The notes under the pieces are model-generated. The model was not told where the DNA came from. It worked only from the letters and a program-made list of their open reading frames with translations, and searched no databases. The translations under genes were made by a program, and so were the position numbers. From Sphingobacteriia bacterium (GTDB lineage Bacteria > Bacteroidota > Bacteroidia > Bacteroidales > UBA7960): a stretch of 64,000 nucleotides of DNA. Of this stretch, positions 38,774 to 47,700 are shown in pieces (position 1 is the first letter of the stretch; each line of letters begins with the position of its first letter). Where the stretch lies: the NCBI GenBank assembly GCA_011390785.1, contig JAABRR010000005.1, positions 93,209 through 157,208 on the forward strand. Direction: 5' to 3'.

Positions 38774-39904
38774 TTAATGATGTTCTTGTGGTACGGCCAT
38801 ACCAAAGAATATGGCACTAAAAAATGTAAATACATATGCCTGGATAAATGCAACCAATAATTCAAGGAAATTCATAAAAATTACGAAAATAACTGATAAG
38901 GGAGCAATAGCAAAGCCAGCAATATGGTTTGATGATCCCATAACAAAAATCAGGCTAACAAAACCCAAAATAATCATATGTCCTGCACTAATATTGGCAA
39001 ATAATCTGAGTGTTAAAACTATAGGTTTGATAAAGACACCTACAATTTCAATTATTGGCATCAATGGAATGGGTAATTTTAACCAAACGGGAACTCCAGG
39101 CGTATTAAATATGTGCTTCCAGTATTCTTTGTTAGCAGAAAAATGCAGCATAAAGAAAGTAAATCCTGCTAAAGTTAAGGTTATACTGATATTTCCTGTA
39201 ACATTGGCCCCACCTGGGAAAAAGGGTACAAGGCCTAATAAGTTGTTAAAAAAGATAAAGAAAAACAAAGTAAGTAAATAAGGTAAAAACCTGTCAACCT
39301 TATTTTCCGGGATAGCGGCCCTGGCAATATCATCCCGAACAAACAAAATGAGGGGTTCCAGAAAAGCTGATATTCCTCTTGGAGCACGTTTAAAACCGCA
39401 GTGACTGTAATTTCGGCCAACAGATATTAGTAGCACCGAAAGTAATATTGAAGCTATAATCAGAGAGAAAACATTTTTTGTAATTGATAGGTCCAGTAAA
39501 AAAGCAGCTTCCGGATCGGGCGTTACCCCATCATCCAATACCTTGATAATTTTTCCTTTTTTTGGCCCTTCTTTGGCAATTCTGAAATCCTTGTAGGCAT
39601 CATGGCCATGATGAAATTTACTACTTAGAAAAAAATACCATTCACCCTTATAATTGAGAATTACCGGTAGAGGAATGCTCAGGTGTTTGTCTCCATAATC
39701 TGCAATATGCCAATCGTATGAATCCAGAATATGATCAATAATAACCTTGCCGGCATCAAAGTCTTTTACATTATCTTCTGAGTGACTTTCAGCAGCGTGA
39801 ACAGATGTAAATCCCATCAGAAAAAATACAAAAACTGATAACAATAAAGCGAATGGTTTGCGCGTGCATAAAAGTTTACATGTTCTACCTTGACTACCAA
39901 TCAT
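38774..39904 (-). CDS. atpB: ATP synthase Fo subunit a (with N-terminal extension)
   Basis: A 376-residue stator channel subunit. The essential arginine is in LRLFANISAGH, and the last helices carry the conserved polar residues (NFLELLVAFIQAYVFTFFSA). Unlike the ~270-residue enterobacterial protein it has about 130 extra N-terminal residues: a signal-like hydrophobic segment (residues 17-36) and a His/Asp/Glu-rich presumably periplasmic stretch (ESHSEDN, KFHHGHDAY). Long AtpB forms are familiar in Bacteroidota. It lies 182 bases after the AtpI-like gene. Confidence 0.93.
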   Translation of the reverse strand: MIGSQGRTCKLLCTRKPFALLLSVFVFFLMGFTSVHAAESHSEDNVKDFDAGKVIIDHILDSYDWHIADYGDKHLSIPLPVILNYKGEWYFFLSSKFHHGHDAYKDFRIAKEGPKKGKIIKVLDDGVTPDPEAAFLLDLSITKNVFSLIIASILLSVLLISVGRNYSHCGFKRAPRGISAFLEPLILFVRDDIARAAIPENKVDRFLPYLLTLFFFIFFNNLLGLVPFFPGGANVTGNISITLTLAGFTFFMLHFSANKEYWKHIFNTPGVPVWLKLPIPLMPIIEIVGVFIKPIVLTLRLFANISAGHMIILGFVSLIFVMGSSNHIAGFAIAPLSVIFVIFMNFLELLVAFIQAYVFTFFSAIFFGMAVPQEHH

Positions 39905-40086
39905 ATTATTTATAATTTTTGATGCGCAATTTATAAATTATTTTTGTTTTTAAAGTAAGTGATAGTACTGTAGATCTGTATTTTTTGTAAAAATATAATT
40001 GGTAAATGGTTTGGGGTTTTACAAACAAATGGTTATCAGTATCTTATTGAATATTCGTAAAGATACATTTATTAAAATTAAGTGTT

Positions 40087-40464
40087 TCACTTAGTAAATT
40101 TACTAATTAAGCTTTTTACATCTAAATATGTGTAAATCAGGTAAAAAACCAAAAAGCTTATAAAAAATGGCAGTACATCATCATTCTTAAATACTCCATA
40201 AATAATAAGAATTATAAAGTACAAAGCCAGTTTAATTGCGATAGATGTAAGATGGAAATTTTTAAAATGAACAGGATTTTTCTTTTCAACCCTTAAATGA
40301 AATAATACTGAAAGGATTGATACAATATAAAAGAAAGGGACAATAAATAATAAAAAATCACTTACCAGATTTTTCGGTGCCTTGTAATAAAAAATAATGG
40401 TTACTAAAAAAAAGATAATGGAAAGGAATGTTATTCTTTTGAAGGGTGAATAATAAATCTTCAT
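40087..40464 (-). CDS. Small membrane protein in the AtpI position
   Basis: A 125-residue protein with four predicted membrane helices (near residues 12-28, 35-55, 70-95 and 100-118) separated by short basic loops. It sits directly upstream of atpB, where AtpI-like proteins that help assemble the c-ring are found. Sequence motifs are too weak to prove this. Start is ATG 40464; a GTG precedes it at 40467. A separate AtpZ-like gene was not found in the 0.1 kb before it. Confidence 0.65.
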   Translation of the reverse strand: MKIYYSPFKRITFLSIIFFLVTIIFYYKAPKNLVSDFLLFIVPFFYIVSILSVLFHLRVEKKNPVHFKNFHLTSIAIKLALYFIILIIYGVFKNDDVLPFFISFLVFYLIYTYLDVKSLISKFTK

Positions 40465-40527
40465 CACTTTGCCGCGTCTTTTAGTTATTTTGTATGCTGA
40501 TGGGGTAGATTTAATTTAGTACAAAAA

Positions 40528-40558
40528 ATCCGGAAAATTTATTCAATCTATTCCGGAT
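40528..40558 (-). terminator. Terminator of the bactofilin gene
   Basis: Minus strand: ATCCGGAA, a 15-base loop, TTCCGGAT, followed by TTTTTTG. It separates bactofilin transcription from the AtpI-like/ATP synthase operon. Confidence 0.8.
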
Positions 40559-40574
40559 AATTTAGGTTGATTTT

Positions 40575-41003
40575 TTATTTTTTTTGCTGGTCGGGTTTAG
40601 GATCAAGCTTCGGATTTGTTGACGCTTCTTTATCCATTGTGCAAGCACCTGTAAATCTGGCGCCAGGCTCGATGGCCAGTTTGTTGGTGATAATTTCTCC
40701 TTTTAAACGTGAAGTTGCTTTGAGAGTGAGCAATTCAGAAACTTCAACTTTGGCTGAAATATTACCTGAAAAATCAGCATTCTGGCAATAAATTTCTCCT
40801 TCAATAACTCCTGTATTTCCAACTACTATCTTTCCTTTAGAATATACTTGTCCTACAAGTGTTCCGTCTACACGAATATCTCCATTGCTTTTTATTTCAC
40901 CTTTAATCGTTGTTCCGTTGCCTATAAGGTTTATAGATGTGTGTTCTGCTTCGTTATTACTTTTTGACATAGTAGTATTTGTTGATTTTTTATTTCCAAA
41001 CAT
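40575..41003 (-). CDS. Bactofilin (polymer-forming cytoskeletal protein)
   Basis: A 142-residue bactofilin. A central beta-helix of short repeats (IKGEIKSNGDIRVDGTLVGQV, IVVGNTGVIEGEIYC, LKATSRLKGEII, LAIEPGARFTGA) is flanked by polar tails, the last rich in Pro and Lys. Bactofilins polymerise without nucleotide and often scaffold cell-wall enzymes; here an M23 peptidase is coded 3 kb away on the opposite strand, past porW. Start is ATG 41003; an upstream in-frame TTG at 41015 is less likely. It has its own promoter and terminator. Confidence 0.88.
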   Translation of the reverse strand: MFGNKKSTNTTMSKSNNEAEHTSINLIGNGTTIKGEIKSNGDIRVDGTLVGQVYSKGKIVVGNTGVIEGEIYCQNADFSGNISAKVEVSELLTLKATSRLKGEIITNKLAIEPGARFTGACTMDKEASTNPKLDPKPDQQKK

Positions 41004-41114
41004 TGTAAAGTTCAATTATTAAAGAAAATCAGATGTCAGCGTTAATCTTTTTGAGTATAGGTTTTAAGAAGAAATTTTAGCCAACATCATTTAATTCTTT
41101 ATTTATTTTTAAAG

Positions 41115-41145
41115 CAAAAGTAAAATAAAAATCCTGCAAACAAAA
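41115..41145 (-). promoter_or_regulatory. Bactofilin promoter
   Basis: Minus strand TTTTG (41145-41141), 18-base spacer, TACTTTTG (41122-41115), an exact -7 match. It starts immediately past the porW stop codon and gives a leader of about 100 bases. Confidence 0.6.
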
Positions 41146-41149
41146 GATT

Positions 41150-43798
41150 TTATTCAAGGCGAGAGTAAGAATAGTTAAAAAACTCGATGTATTCATCTAG
41201 TTTTCGTTCCTGGTAGAAAACAGGATAGTTTTCAACACTAATGGCAAATCCATCAAATGTGGTTTCAGAATAGTCTTTGGCGAGTAACTCTGTTTTTATC
41301 TGCTGCCCATATTTAAGTGCATCTGTTGCATTGGCAAAGTTGGTTACTGTAATGAGCTGCTTGTTTGAATCAAAAAACAAAGTACTCATATTTAGTTTGT
41401 TATCAATATAATTAGCATTGTTATAGGAGTTTAAATCACCTCTTATTTGCCTAATCTGAACTTCACGGGTATTGACCACAAAAACATAAAAATGTACCGC
41501 ATCCGGGTTAAACGAAAATATAGAACTTTCATTTGAGAGCTCATTTAAAGGTATATTATCACCCGATCCTGCCTCTGAATTATTTTTACTAATGTCATCG
41601 GCTCTGCTTATAAGGTCTCTATCATCCAGATAGGCTAATAAATTGGTGGCTGGTACGTGGACCTGGGTTTCGGTAAAGTTTTCCGTTAAAAATGTTAGCT
41701 TTTTTACCAAAGAATCCATTTGGTTGGTTTTTGCCAATACCAGAGCATGCAAAAAGTTAAATTTAGCCTGGTCTTCTTTCGAAATTTCAAGGGAGTCCTG
41801 AAGGGCCTGAGCATAAAAGCTGGTTACGATCGTATAATTGCCTGCAGAATACGCATTATATGCTTGCGAGTAAAGATTCTGGACACGATTTTGCCTTTCA
41901 ATCATGTTATATCTGTAAGAAGGATCGGAAAGTATTTTAGCAAAATCTGTTTCAGGAAACTCCCTGATAATCATATTTTTATAAATATTTGCTCTTGTAC
42001 TGTTGGATGTCTGATCAAAGATGTTATGCAGAAAATAAGCGCTTAGAAGCTTGTTTTCATTATCCGGAAACCGATTTATTAATGCTTCAAAGTATTCAAT
42101 AGCCGCCTGGTTATCTTTTAACCTATCTTTGAAAATCAGAGCAACATTATAATATGCGCTGGCAATTTGTTTATAAGAATTTTCAAGTTTCTCGGGGGTA
42201 GTTGGTATTGTTTCCATAAGACTTGCTCTAGTCACTTTCCCACCTGATTGATTAGAAATGGAGTCTTCTAATATTTCACCATTTACATTAAAAGCCATAA
42301 CTCTCTTATTACTAATACGCCAAAGATCTGCCAACTCTCTCTCTCCCCATTTTGCATAAAATTCGTTTTGCCCAAAACTTTTTGCTGATTGGTTATAAAA
42401 GTACCAACCTTCGTCGCTGCCTGCCTGTGACTGGTTTCTGCCTGCTCTGGCCATTTGTTGACGCATAAGTGCCCTTTCCTGTTCACGTTCTTTTTCCAAC
42501 CGGTCTTCTTCTTCTATTTGGGCAATTATAGCATCCAGAATGGCATTTCGTTGATCAGGATTCATAGAAGCTAATCTTTGAAGAGAATCCTGATGTTCAA
42601 TCCTGATTAAATTGGTTGATAGTTCATTGAGTAACTGGCTTTTTTGACCGGCATCAGTGTAAGATGGATATTCTTGCGACAGATAAGTCATAGTGCTATC
42701 ATAGAGCTGTGCAGCCTCTACGTAATTCTTTTTGTTAAAGCTGATTTCTGCCAGTCTTAAAAATGTTACGCCTTTTTGAGATCTGTTGTCTTTATAATTT
42801 TCGAGGGCGAGATTATAGTTTTCAATGGCTTTAGCTTCCATGTTTTGCCGCATGTAAAACTGAGCCAGGGCATAATAAATCTGGTCGCGAAACTCTTTGT
42901 TTTTGTTATCTCGTAGCATTTTATTGAGTTCACCGAGAATAAAATTGCTATCACCTGTTTTTGTATCAAAGGCCATAGCCATGTTGATACGGGCTTGAAA
43001 AGCCATTTGAAAATCAGGGTTTAACTTCAGAACCCTGGCATAACTTTGTTGTGCCTGAGCGTAATTTTCTTCTTCATGCTGTGCTTGTGCAAGAATAAAA
43101 GTAAGCCTTGTTTTAGCTTTTCGTTTGGTGGCAAATTGGGTTGTTTTTTCCAGGTATGGAATAGCCCCTGCAAAGTTTCGTTGTTGCAGGTAATAATGGG
43201 CATAAACCATGTTATATAATAAAAGTGTTTCATTATCAAGTAGTCCGGCTTCAATATCCTGTTTAATCAGTTCCAGTATTTTTAAGGCATTACCATATTG
43301 CTCTGCCTTTATATATGACTTGGCTATCCAAACCTTTGATTTATATGCAATGGGTGTTTGAAATTGCCTGATAATGTATTGAAAGGTAAGAATGGCCAGG
43401 TTGAAATCTTGTTTAAAATAATGGCTTCGGGCAATCAGGTAATATGAATCGTCAATCCATTTGTTATATTCGATACCTTTAATATTCATAGAGTGCCGCC
43501 TTATGGCAGTACTGGATTTCTGGTAAGCAGTTTCCATATTGCCGGCAACCGTTGACAGTTGTTGAGTGCTGCCATACCTAAAAATACTAAGTACATCTTC
43601 GTAGTTGTCTTCATGCAATTCATCCAATCGTTTCAATCCATCCCTGTAACTTTCGCGGGCATTAAAATAACCATTGTATTTGGTGGTAGTGCTGTGAAAG
43701 GTGCGATTAACAAAAGTGTTTTTTTGGGTTGAACACGAATTGATAATTAAGAAAGTAAGAAAGAGTAAAAATGGGGTGAGATATTTATGTTTATTCAC
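41150..43798 (-). CDS. porW: TPR lipoprotein of the type IX secretion/gliding machinery (PorW/SprE-like)
   Basis: An 882-residue lipoprotein, signal peptide to Cys22 (INSCS). Straight after the lipidation site comes FVNRTFHSTTTKYNGYFNARES, the hallmark start of PorW/SprE. Many tetratricopeptide repeats follow (for example YYLIARSHYFKQDFNLAILTF and IYYALAQFYMRQNMEAKAI). A charged coiled-coil stretch lies near residues 430-455 (EEEDRLEKEREQER), then further TPRs and a C-terminal domain. PorW/SprE supports T9SS function by linking the core complex to other parts. The start codon is GTG, placed just after an exact promoter. Its presence fits the T9SS cargo genes at 16-25 kb. Confidence 0.85.
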   Translation of the reverse strand: MNKHKYLTPFLLFLTFLIINSCSTQKNTFVNRTFHSTTTKYNGYFNARESYRDGLKRLDELHEDNYEDVLSIFRYGSTQQLSTVAGNMETAYQKSSTAIRRHSMNIKGIEYNKWIDDSYYLIARSHYFKQDFNLAILTFQYIIRQFQTPIAYKSKVWIAKSYIKAEQYGNALKILELIKQDIEAGLLDNETLLLYNMVYAHYYLQQRNFAGAIPYLEKTTQFATKRKAKTRLTFILAQAQHEEENYAQAQQSYARVLKLNPDFQMAFQARINMAMAFDTKTGDSNFILGELNKMLRDNKNKEFRDQIYYALAQFYMRQNMEAKAIENYNLALENYKDNRSQKGVTFLRLAEISFNKKNYVEAAQLYDSTMTYLSQEYPSYTDAGQKSQLLNELSTNLIRIEHQDSLQRLASMNPDQRNAILDAIIAQIEEEDRLEKEREQERALMRQQMARAGRNQSQAGSDEGWYFYNQSAKSFGQNEFYAKWGERELADLWRISNKRVMAFNVNGEILEDSISNQSGGKVTRASLMETIPTTPEKLENSYKQIASAYYNVALIFKDRLKDNQAAIEYFEALINRFPDNENKLLSAYFLHNIFDQTSNSTRANIYKNMIIREFPETDFAKILSDPSYRYNMIERQNRVQNLYSQAYNAYSAGNYTIVTSFYAQALQDSLEISKEDQAKFNFLHALVLAKTNQMDSLVKKLTFLTENFTETQVHVPATNLLAYLDDRDLISRADDISKNNSEAGSGDNIPLNELSNESSIFSFNPDAVHFYVFVVNTREVQIRQIRGDLNSYNNANYIDNKLNMSTLFFDSNKQLITVTNFANATDALKYGQQIKTELLAKDYSETTFDGFAISVENYPVFYQERKLDEYIEFFNYSYSRLE

Positions 43799-43853
43799 TT
43801 TATAAACCTGATTTTATTTAATATATTTAGCTCTAATTATAACTTGGAAAATG

Positions 43854-43884
43854 CAAATTTATTTCAATTTAAACTTTAATTCAA
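43854..43884 (-). promoter_or_regulatory. Promoter of porW
   Basis: Minus strand TTG (43884-43882), 20-base spacer, TAAATTTG (43861-43854), exact at -7. The transcript would start near 43847, about 49 bases before the GTG start. Confidence 0.65.
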
Positions 43885-44080
43885 ATTATTTTTATTTTGC
43901 CTACAAATTGGTCTCAGGTAATGAAAAAATAATAACAATGCATTAATTCTGAATTTGTTAAAGCTTACTTCAGAAACTTTCTTTAATTTGGTAACAAAAG
44001 GATTAAATTTGCGATATTTGCACTTTGCTTTAAAGTTGGTTTTATAGACCACTAGTTAAGATGCATTAATTACTCGATAA

Positions 44081-44962
44081 ATGTCAGAGATTAAGAATAA
44101 GGTCAAAAGTGGTTTTTTCTCAAAACTTCATGACAAGTATAGGCTTGTTTTGATGAACGATGATACATTTGAAGAAAAAATATCTTTTAGCCTTACCCGT
44201 TTTAATGTATTTGTTTTTTTTGGCACACTGGTAATTTTTCTCGTTGTTGCTACAATTTACATTATCGCATTTACTCCTCTTAAAGAATATATTCCGGGTT
44301 ATGCAGATTTTAACACCCGCAAAGTATTGCGCGATCTCAATATTAAGGCTGACTCTTTAGAAGCTGAATTAAGAAGTAAGGATTTGTATATTGTAAACTT
44401 CAGAAACATTATTGAAGGCCGCGAACTGGTTGAAGAAATAACAGACTCGCTTGGCAATAAGGAATTTTTTGAAATTTCAGAACTTACCCGATCCCGCGAA
44501 GACTCCATTTTAAGGGCTCAGGTAGAAAGCGAAGCTCAATTTACCCAGATGATACAGGAGGAGTATTCATCAACCGAAATTACCGGAGCATCACAATTCT
44601 TCTTTTTTCCTCCAGTGCAGGGAATTATTACAAATTATTACAATTCAGCTCAGAAGCATTTCGGAATTGATATTGTTGCTGATGAGGGTTCCCCGATAAA
44701 GGCTACTTTAGACGGAACCGTAATTTTTTCTACCTGGTCGCTTACTACAGGATATACAATAGGAATTCAGCATGCCAATAATCTTCTTTCGGTTTATAAA
44801 CATAACGATGTAATCTTAAAGAGTGAAGGGAGCTATGTTAAAGCTGGCGAAGTAATCGCTATTATTGGTAATACAGGAACTTTATCGTCAGGGACACATC
44901 TACACTTTGAACTTTGGTTTAATGGAAATCCTGTTAATCCATTGGATCATATTGTTTTCTGA
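44081..44962 (+). CDS. M23 (LytM-type) metallopeptidase, membrane-anchored
   Basis: A 293-residue peptidoglycan peptidase. A cytoplasmic N-terminus of about 42 residues precedes one membrane helix (about 43-66). A coiled-coil-like stretch lies at 85-165 in the periplasm. The M23 domain has zinc ligands His193 and Asp197 (HFGID) and the catalytic pair His273-x-His275 (THLHFEL), so it appears active. Upstream TAAATTTG (44004-44011) is an exact -7 box, but the nearest TTTG is only 13 bases away, so the promoter is uncertain. dxr follows after 47 bases. Confidence 0.9.
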   Translation: MSEIKNKVKSGFFSKLHDKYRLVLMNDDTFEEKISFSLTRFNVFVFFGTLVIFLVVATIYIIAFTPLKEYIPGYADFNTRKVLRDLNIKADSLEAELRSKDLYIVNFRNIIEGRELVEEITDSLGNKEFFEISELTRSREDSILRAQVESEAQFTQMIQEEYSSTEITGASQFFFFPPVQGIITNYYNSAQKHFGIDIVADEGSPIKATLDGTVIFSTWSLTTGYTIGIQHANNLLSVYKHNDVILKSEGSYVKAGEVIAIIGNTGTLSSGTHLHFELWFNGNPVNPLDHIVF

Positions 44963-45009
44963 TTTTGTCATCAACAACAAGTTCTATTTATAAGTAATCC
45001 ATATCTATT

Positions 45010-46191
45010 GTGAATAAAAAAAAAGTAGCCATTCTAGGTTCTACGGGTTCTATTGGTACACAGGCACTGGAAGTGATAGAATCTAATCCGCAGTATTTTG
45101 AAGTTGAAATACTTACAGCGCAGAATAATGCCGGGCTTCTGATAAAACAAGCCATAAAGCATCGTCCAAACGCCGTTGTTATTGGCAATGAAGAATTGTA
45201 CAAAAAGGTAAAGGAAGCTCTTGAACCTCTGTATATTAAAGTTTTCTGCGGAGAAAAGGCCCTTGAAGAAATTGTTGAGTTTGATTCTATTGATATTATA
45301 CTTACCGCTATGGTGGGCTTTGCCGGATTAAAACCTACCATAAAAGCTATTGAAGCAAAGAAGAATATTGCCCTGGCAAACAAAGAAACACTAGTAGTGG
45401 CCGGAAAGATGATTACAGAAAAGGCTCGTAAAGCCGGTATAAACATCTATCCTGTTGACTCGGAACATTCAGCTATTTTTCAATGTCTGGCCGGTGAATT
45501 TTATAACCCCATTGAGAAAATCTATTTAACAGCATCTGGTGGACCTTTCAGGGGGAAAGACCGGGATTTCCTTAAAAATGTAAAAAAGGAAGCCGCACTT
45601 AAACATCCTAACTGGGATATGGGTTGTAAAATCACTATTGATTCAGCAACGCTAATGAATAAAGGTCTTGAAGTTATAGAAGCAAAATGGCTATTTGAAC
45701 TAAACACAGATCAGATTGATGTGATCGTTCATCCACAATCAATTATTCATTCTATTGTTCAATTTAAAGATGGCTCAATGAAAGCTCAAATGGGATTACC
45801 CGATATGAAATTACCTATTCAGTATGCCCTGGCGTATCCCAAACGAATTTATTCTGATTTTAAACGATTTAATTTTCTTGATTTTCCTGAACTTACCTTT
45901 GAACAACCCGATAGAGAGAGTTTCCGAAATCTTGATCTGGCTTTTTATGCAATGAAAAAGGATGGAAATATGCCCTGTATTTTAAATGCTGCCAACGAAG
46001 TGGCTGTAGCTGCGTTTTTAAAAGATCAGGTAGGTTTTTTACGGATGCCCGAAATAATTGAAAAAACAATGGCATCAGTATGTTTTCTTCCGGAACCGGA
46101 ATATGATGATCTGGTTAGAAGTGATAAAGAAGCAAGGATTTTTGCCAGGGAGCTTATTTACGGGCCCTCGCATAAGGAGTCTTGTTTGTAA
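45010..46191 (+). CDS. dxr: 1-deoxy-D-xylulose 5-phosphate reductoisomerase
   Basis: A 393-residue enzyme of the MEP isoprenoid pathway that converts DXP to MEP with NADPH. GSTGSIGTQ is the nucleotide-binding turn. SEHSAIFQCL carries acidic metal and substrate residues, and LTASGGPFRG is the active-site segment. The C-terminal NAANEVAVAAFL helix is also typical. The start is GTG 45010, since an in-frame stop lies at 44995 and no ATG is available between. It lies between the M23 peptidase and rseP, a dxr-rseP pairing that is common in bacteria. Confidence 0.95.
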   Translation: MNKKKVAILGSTGSIGTQALEVIESNPQYFEVEILTAQNNAGLLIKQAIKHRPNAVVIGNEELYKKVKEALEPLYIKVFCGEKALEEIVEFDSIDIILTAMVGFAGLKPTIKAIEAKKNIALANKETLVVAGKMITEKARKAGINIYPVDSEHSAIFQCLAGEFYNPIEKIYLTASGGPFRGKDRDFLKNVKKEAALKHPNWDMGCKITIDSATLMNKGLEVIEAKWLFELNTDQIDVIVHPQSIIHSIVQFKDGSMKAQMGLPDMKLPIQYALAYPKRIYSDFKRFNFLDFPELTFEQPDRESFRNLDLAFYAMKKDGNMPCILNAANEVAVAAFLKDQVGFLRMPEIIEKTMASVCFLPEPEYDDLVRSDKEARIFARELIYGPSHKESCL

Positions 46192-46223
46192 ATTCTTCCT
46201 GGTACGTTCTTACTTTAAATGAC

Positions 46224-46231
46224 TACTTTTG
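46224..46231 (+). promoter_or_regulatory. Possible -7 element before rseP
   Basis: TACTTTTG is an exact TAnnTTTG match in the 82-base dxr-rseP gap. No TTG stands at the right distance, so rseP may have an internal promoter or simply read through from dxr. Confidence 0.35.
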
Positions 46232-46273
46232 CAAGCTAAAATAAAAATAATTAATTTACTCATAAAACAATAA

Positions 46274-47596
46274 ATGGAAATAGCGATTAAAATTATTCAG
46301 TTTATACTGAGTCTCTCAATACTTATCATAATTCATGAATTAGGACACTTCCTTGCTGCCAGATATTTCAATACACGGGTAGAGAAGTTTTATCTTTTCT
46401 TTAACCCCTGGTTTTCTATTTTTAAAATGAAAATAGGTGATACCGAATATGGAATCGGTTGGTTACCCCTCGGAGGCTATGTGAAAATATCAGGTATGAT
46501 AGACGAGTCTATGGACAAGGAACAAATGAATAAACCCGCTCAACCATGGGAGTTCAGATCGAAACCGGCCTGGCAAAGACTAATTGTTATGTTGGGTGGT
46601 GTAACCTTTAATGTTATACTGGCAGTAATTATTTATATTGTGATGCTTTCATTAATTGGTGAACAATACTTGCCTGCCCGCAATGTTAAATACGGAATTG
46701 TCGCAGATACTCTTGCTCAGGATATTGGTTTAAGAACAGGTGATAAAATCATCCTGATGAATGGTGAAGAAGTAGACGATTTTACAGAAATTCCGCGCGA
46801 ATTTGTTATGGGTAGTGTAAGTAACGTAACTGTAGAACGTGATGGTGAGATGATGAATCTGAATGTACCTGATGATTTTTTTGCTAAAATAATATCCAAC
46901 AGAGGTGCTAATTTTATGAGCATTCGCTTTCCTTTTATCGCTGCCGGATTTTTGGATGGCTCTGTTGCTGAAAAAGCCGGAGTAAAACAAGGGGATCATA
47001 TAATCGGTATAAACGACATCGAAACCTGGTCTTTTGAAGAGTTTCGTTCGGTTATTGGTCAGTATGCCGGTATGGATATTACCTTGCAAGTTTTGAGAGA
47101 TGACCAGCGAATATCGTTTCCGGTTTCCCTGCCAGAAACAGGATTGATTGGCGTTTATCTTAAACCAATGAATGAAATGTTTGAGTTCGAAAAGCGCGAG
47201 TATTCTTTTTTGGCAGCTATACCTGCCGGTACTGCTAAAGCATGGGATACTACAGTTAATTACCTTCAGGAACTGCGCCTCTTATTCAGACCCGAAGTAA
47301 AAGCTCATGAAAGTCTGGGTGGATTTATTACCATTGGAAGTATATTTGCCCCAACGTGGGATTGGGTTCATTTCTGGACCATTACTGCGTTCCTGTCAAT
47401 TATCCTGGCTATCATGAATATTTTGCCAATACCTGCTCTTGATGGGGGTCATGTGATGTTTTTATTCTATGAAATTATTGTAGGTCGCAAACCTTCAGAT
47501 AAATTTATGGAGTATGCTCAAACAGTGGGTATGGTATTGCTTCTCGGACTTATTCTCTTTGCAAATTTTAATGATGTAATGAGGCTGATCAATTAG
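46274..47596 (+). CDS. rseP: Site-2 zinc metalloprotease RseP
   Basis: A 440-residue intramembrane protease that cleaves anti-sigma factors or other membrane substrates. The zinc-binding HELGH lies at residues 21-25 in the first membrane helix. The third ligand is in PALDGGH (Asp390) near the C-terminus. Two PDZ-like domains lie between (about 130-205 and 220-300: KYGIVADTLAQDIGLRTGD and GSVAEKAGVKQGDHI). The length is typical for the family. It follows dxr on the same strand. Confidence 0.93.
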   Translation: MEIAIKIIQFILSLSILIIIHELGHFLAARYFNTRVEKFYLFFNPWFSIFKMKIGDTEYGIGWLPLGGYVKISGMIDESMDKEQMNKPAQPWEFRSKPAWQRLIVMLGGVTFNVILAVIIYIVMLSLIGEQYLPARNVKYGIVADTLAQDIGLRTGDKIILMNGEEVDDFTEIPREFVMGSVSNVTVERDGEMMNLNVPDDFFAKIISNRGANFMSIRFPFIAAGFLDGSVAEKAGVKQGDHIIGINDIETWSFEEFRSVIGQYAGMDITLQVLRDDQRISFPVSLPETGLIGVYLKPMNEMFEFEKREYSFLAAIPAGTAKAWDTTVNYLQELRLLFRPEVKAHESLGGFITIGSIFAPTWDWVHFWTITAFLSIILAIMNILPIPALDGGHVMFLFYEIIVGRKPSDKFMEYAQTVGMVLLLGLILFANFNDVMRLIN

Positions 47597-47645
47597 ATTG
47601 TTTTCGGATTCTGGTAAAAAGCTTTTCCCAGATCAGAATAAAAAA

Positions 47646-47675
47646 AAGGTAATCTTAATAATTTAAGATTACCTT
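47646..47675 (-). terminator. Terminator of the DUF4114 lipoprotein gene
   Basis: AAGGTAATCTTA and TAAGATTACCTT form a perfect 12-bp stem around ATAATT. On the minus strand it runs into eight Ts. On the plus strand no T-run follows, so it serves mainly the minus-strand gene. Confidence 0.85.
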
Positions 47676-47700
47676 CTCCGTTTTGGATATATGACTGCCG

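Noticed and set aside
43987-44020. Second candidate promoter for the M23 gene (TTTG-N22-GATATTTG)
   Set aside because: One mismatch and a long spacer; it competes with a better -7 box that has a poor -33 element, so neither was annotated as a firm site.
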